A DNA stretch of 5,307 bases, from assembly GCA_938044295.1 (NCBI GenBank), contig CALIRC010000043.1, positions 1 through 5,307 on the forward strand. Reading direction: 5' to 3'. Below are positions 5,118 to 5,307 of this stretch, in pieces; within the stretch, counting starts at the first letter, position 1; each line of letters begins with the position of its first letter. Below the pieces are notes generated by a model. It saw only the letters and a program-made list of their open reading frames with translations, was not told where the DNA came from and did not search any database. Position numbers and translations under genes: made by a program. The stretch is from Minisyncoccota bacterium (GTDB lineage Bacteria; Patescibacteriota; Minisyncoccia; Moranbacterales; GCA-2747515).

Positions 5118-5307
5118 ATGCTAAAGCCTTCAGAACAAAAATTTACCACACTTGGGCGTATTGCGCAGCAGAGTTTGCAGGCTTGTTTCGTGGACGGTAA
5201 GATTGTTGCAAGTCCGGGACATTTTAGTGATTTTTGGGCACGGGATACATTTTTTGCACTTCCGGGTATGCTTGTTGTTGGTGAGCAACATTGTGCAAAA
5301 GAATGCC
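5118..5307 (+). CDS. putative six-hairpin glycosidase, 5' part
   Basis: An open frame of 63 codons runs off the window end. The piece FSDFWARDTFFALPGMLVVG (residues 36-55) resembles the W-x-R-D-T-F-x-A-L-P-G motif of (alpha/alpha)6-barrel glycosidases, such as the C-terminal domain of glycogen-debranching (amylo-alpha-1,6-glucosidase) enzymes and, more distantly, neutral invertases. If so, it acts on an alpha-glucan or a related sugar. The motif lies only about 36 residues from the N-terminus, so the barrel would begin at once, without the extra N-terminal domain of classical debranching enzymes. ATG 5118 is the first start after an in-frame TGA at 5079-5081. There is no Shine-Dalgarno and no signal peptide. 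The substrate is unknown and the rest of the protein is needed. Confidence 0.6.
   Translation, partial: MLKPSEQKFTTLGRIAQQSLQACFVDGKIVASPGHFSDFWARDTFFALPGMLVVGEQHCAKEC

Overview
This is an AT-rich bacterial stretch. Its genes are short and compact, use the standard code, and show almost no Shine-Dalgarno sequences. It carries a minimal SUF iron-sulfur (Fe-S) scaffold system whose SufD is only 190 residues. Together these features suggest a small-genome lineage, most likely a Candidate Phyla Radiation (Patescibacteria) bacterium. That placement is inference from style, not from a marker gene.

Layout. Position 25-420 (+) encodes a NUDIX hydrolase. Positions 421-647 are noncoding, with a small direct repeat of the sufD tail. 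On the minus strand, sufB (1246-2649) is followed 25 bp later by a short sufD (648-1220). Divergent from sufB is a DUF1801/YdhG-like gene (2762-3190, +), whose promoter region overlaps that of sufB. Positions 3191-3547 are noncoding and hold two palindromic elements of about 120 bp in opposite orientation, with a bidirectional terminator hairpin between them. sufC (3548-4306, -) converges on this region. A 16-bp perfect palindrome lies between sufC and a divergent DedA-family membrane protein gene (4476-5066, +). The window ends inside a putative (alpha/alpha)6-barrel glycosidase gene (from 5118, +).

How the genes fit together. SufB, SufC and SufD form the scaffold complex that assembles Fe-S clusters, with SufC as the ATPase. 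Here the genes are split: sufC is separated from sufBD by an opposite-strand DUF1801 gene. DUF1801 is related to B. subtilis YdhG/Fra, reported as a frataxin-like iron protein, so this gene may belong to the same pathway (inference). No cysteine desulfurase (SufS) or SufU/SufE is present in the window. The NUDIX, DedA and glycosidase genes have no obvious link to SUF.

The most unusual features are the paired 120-bp palindromic elements with compensatory changes in their arms, the operator-like palindrome upstream of sufC, and two promoters whose -10 boxes sit only 7-8 bases before the ATG, which implies leaderless mRNAs.
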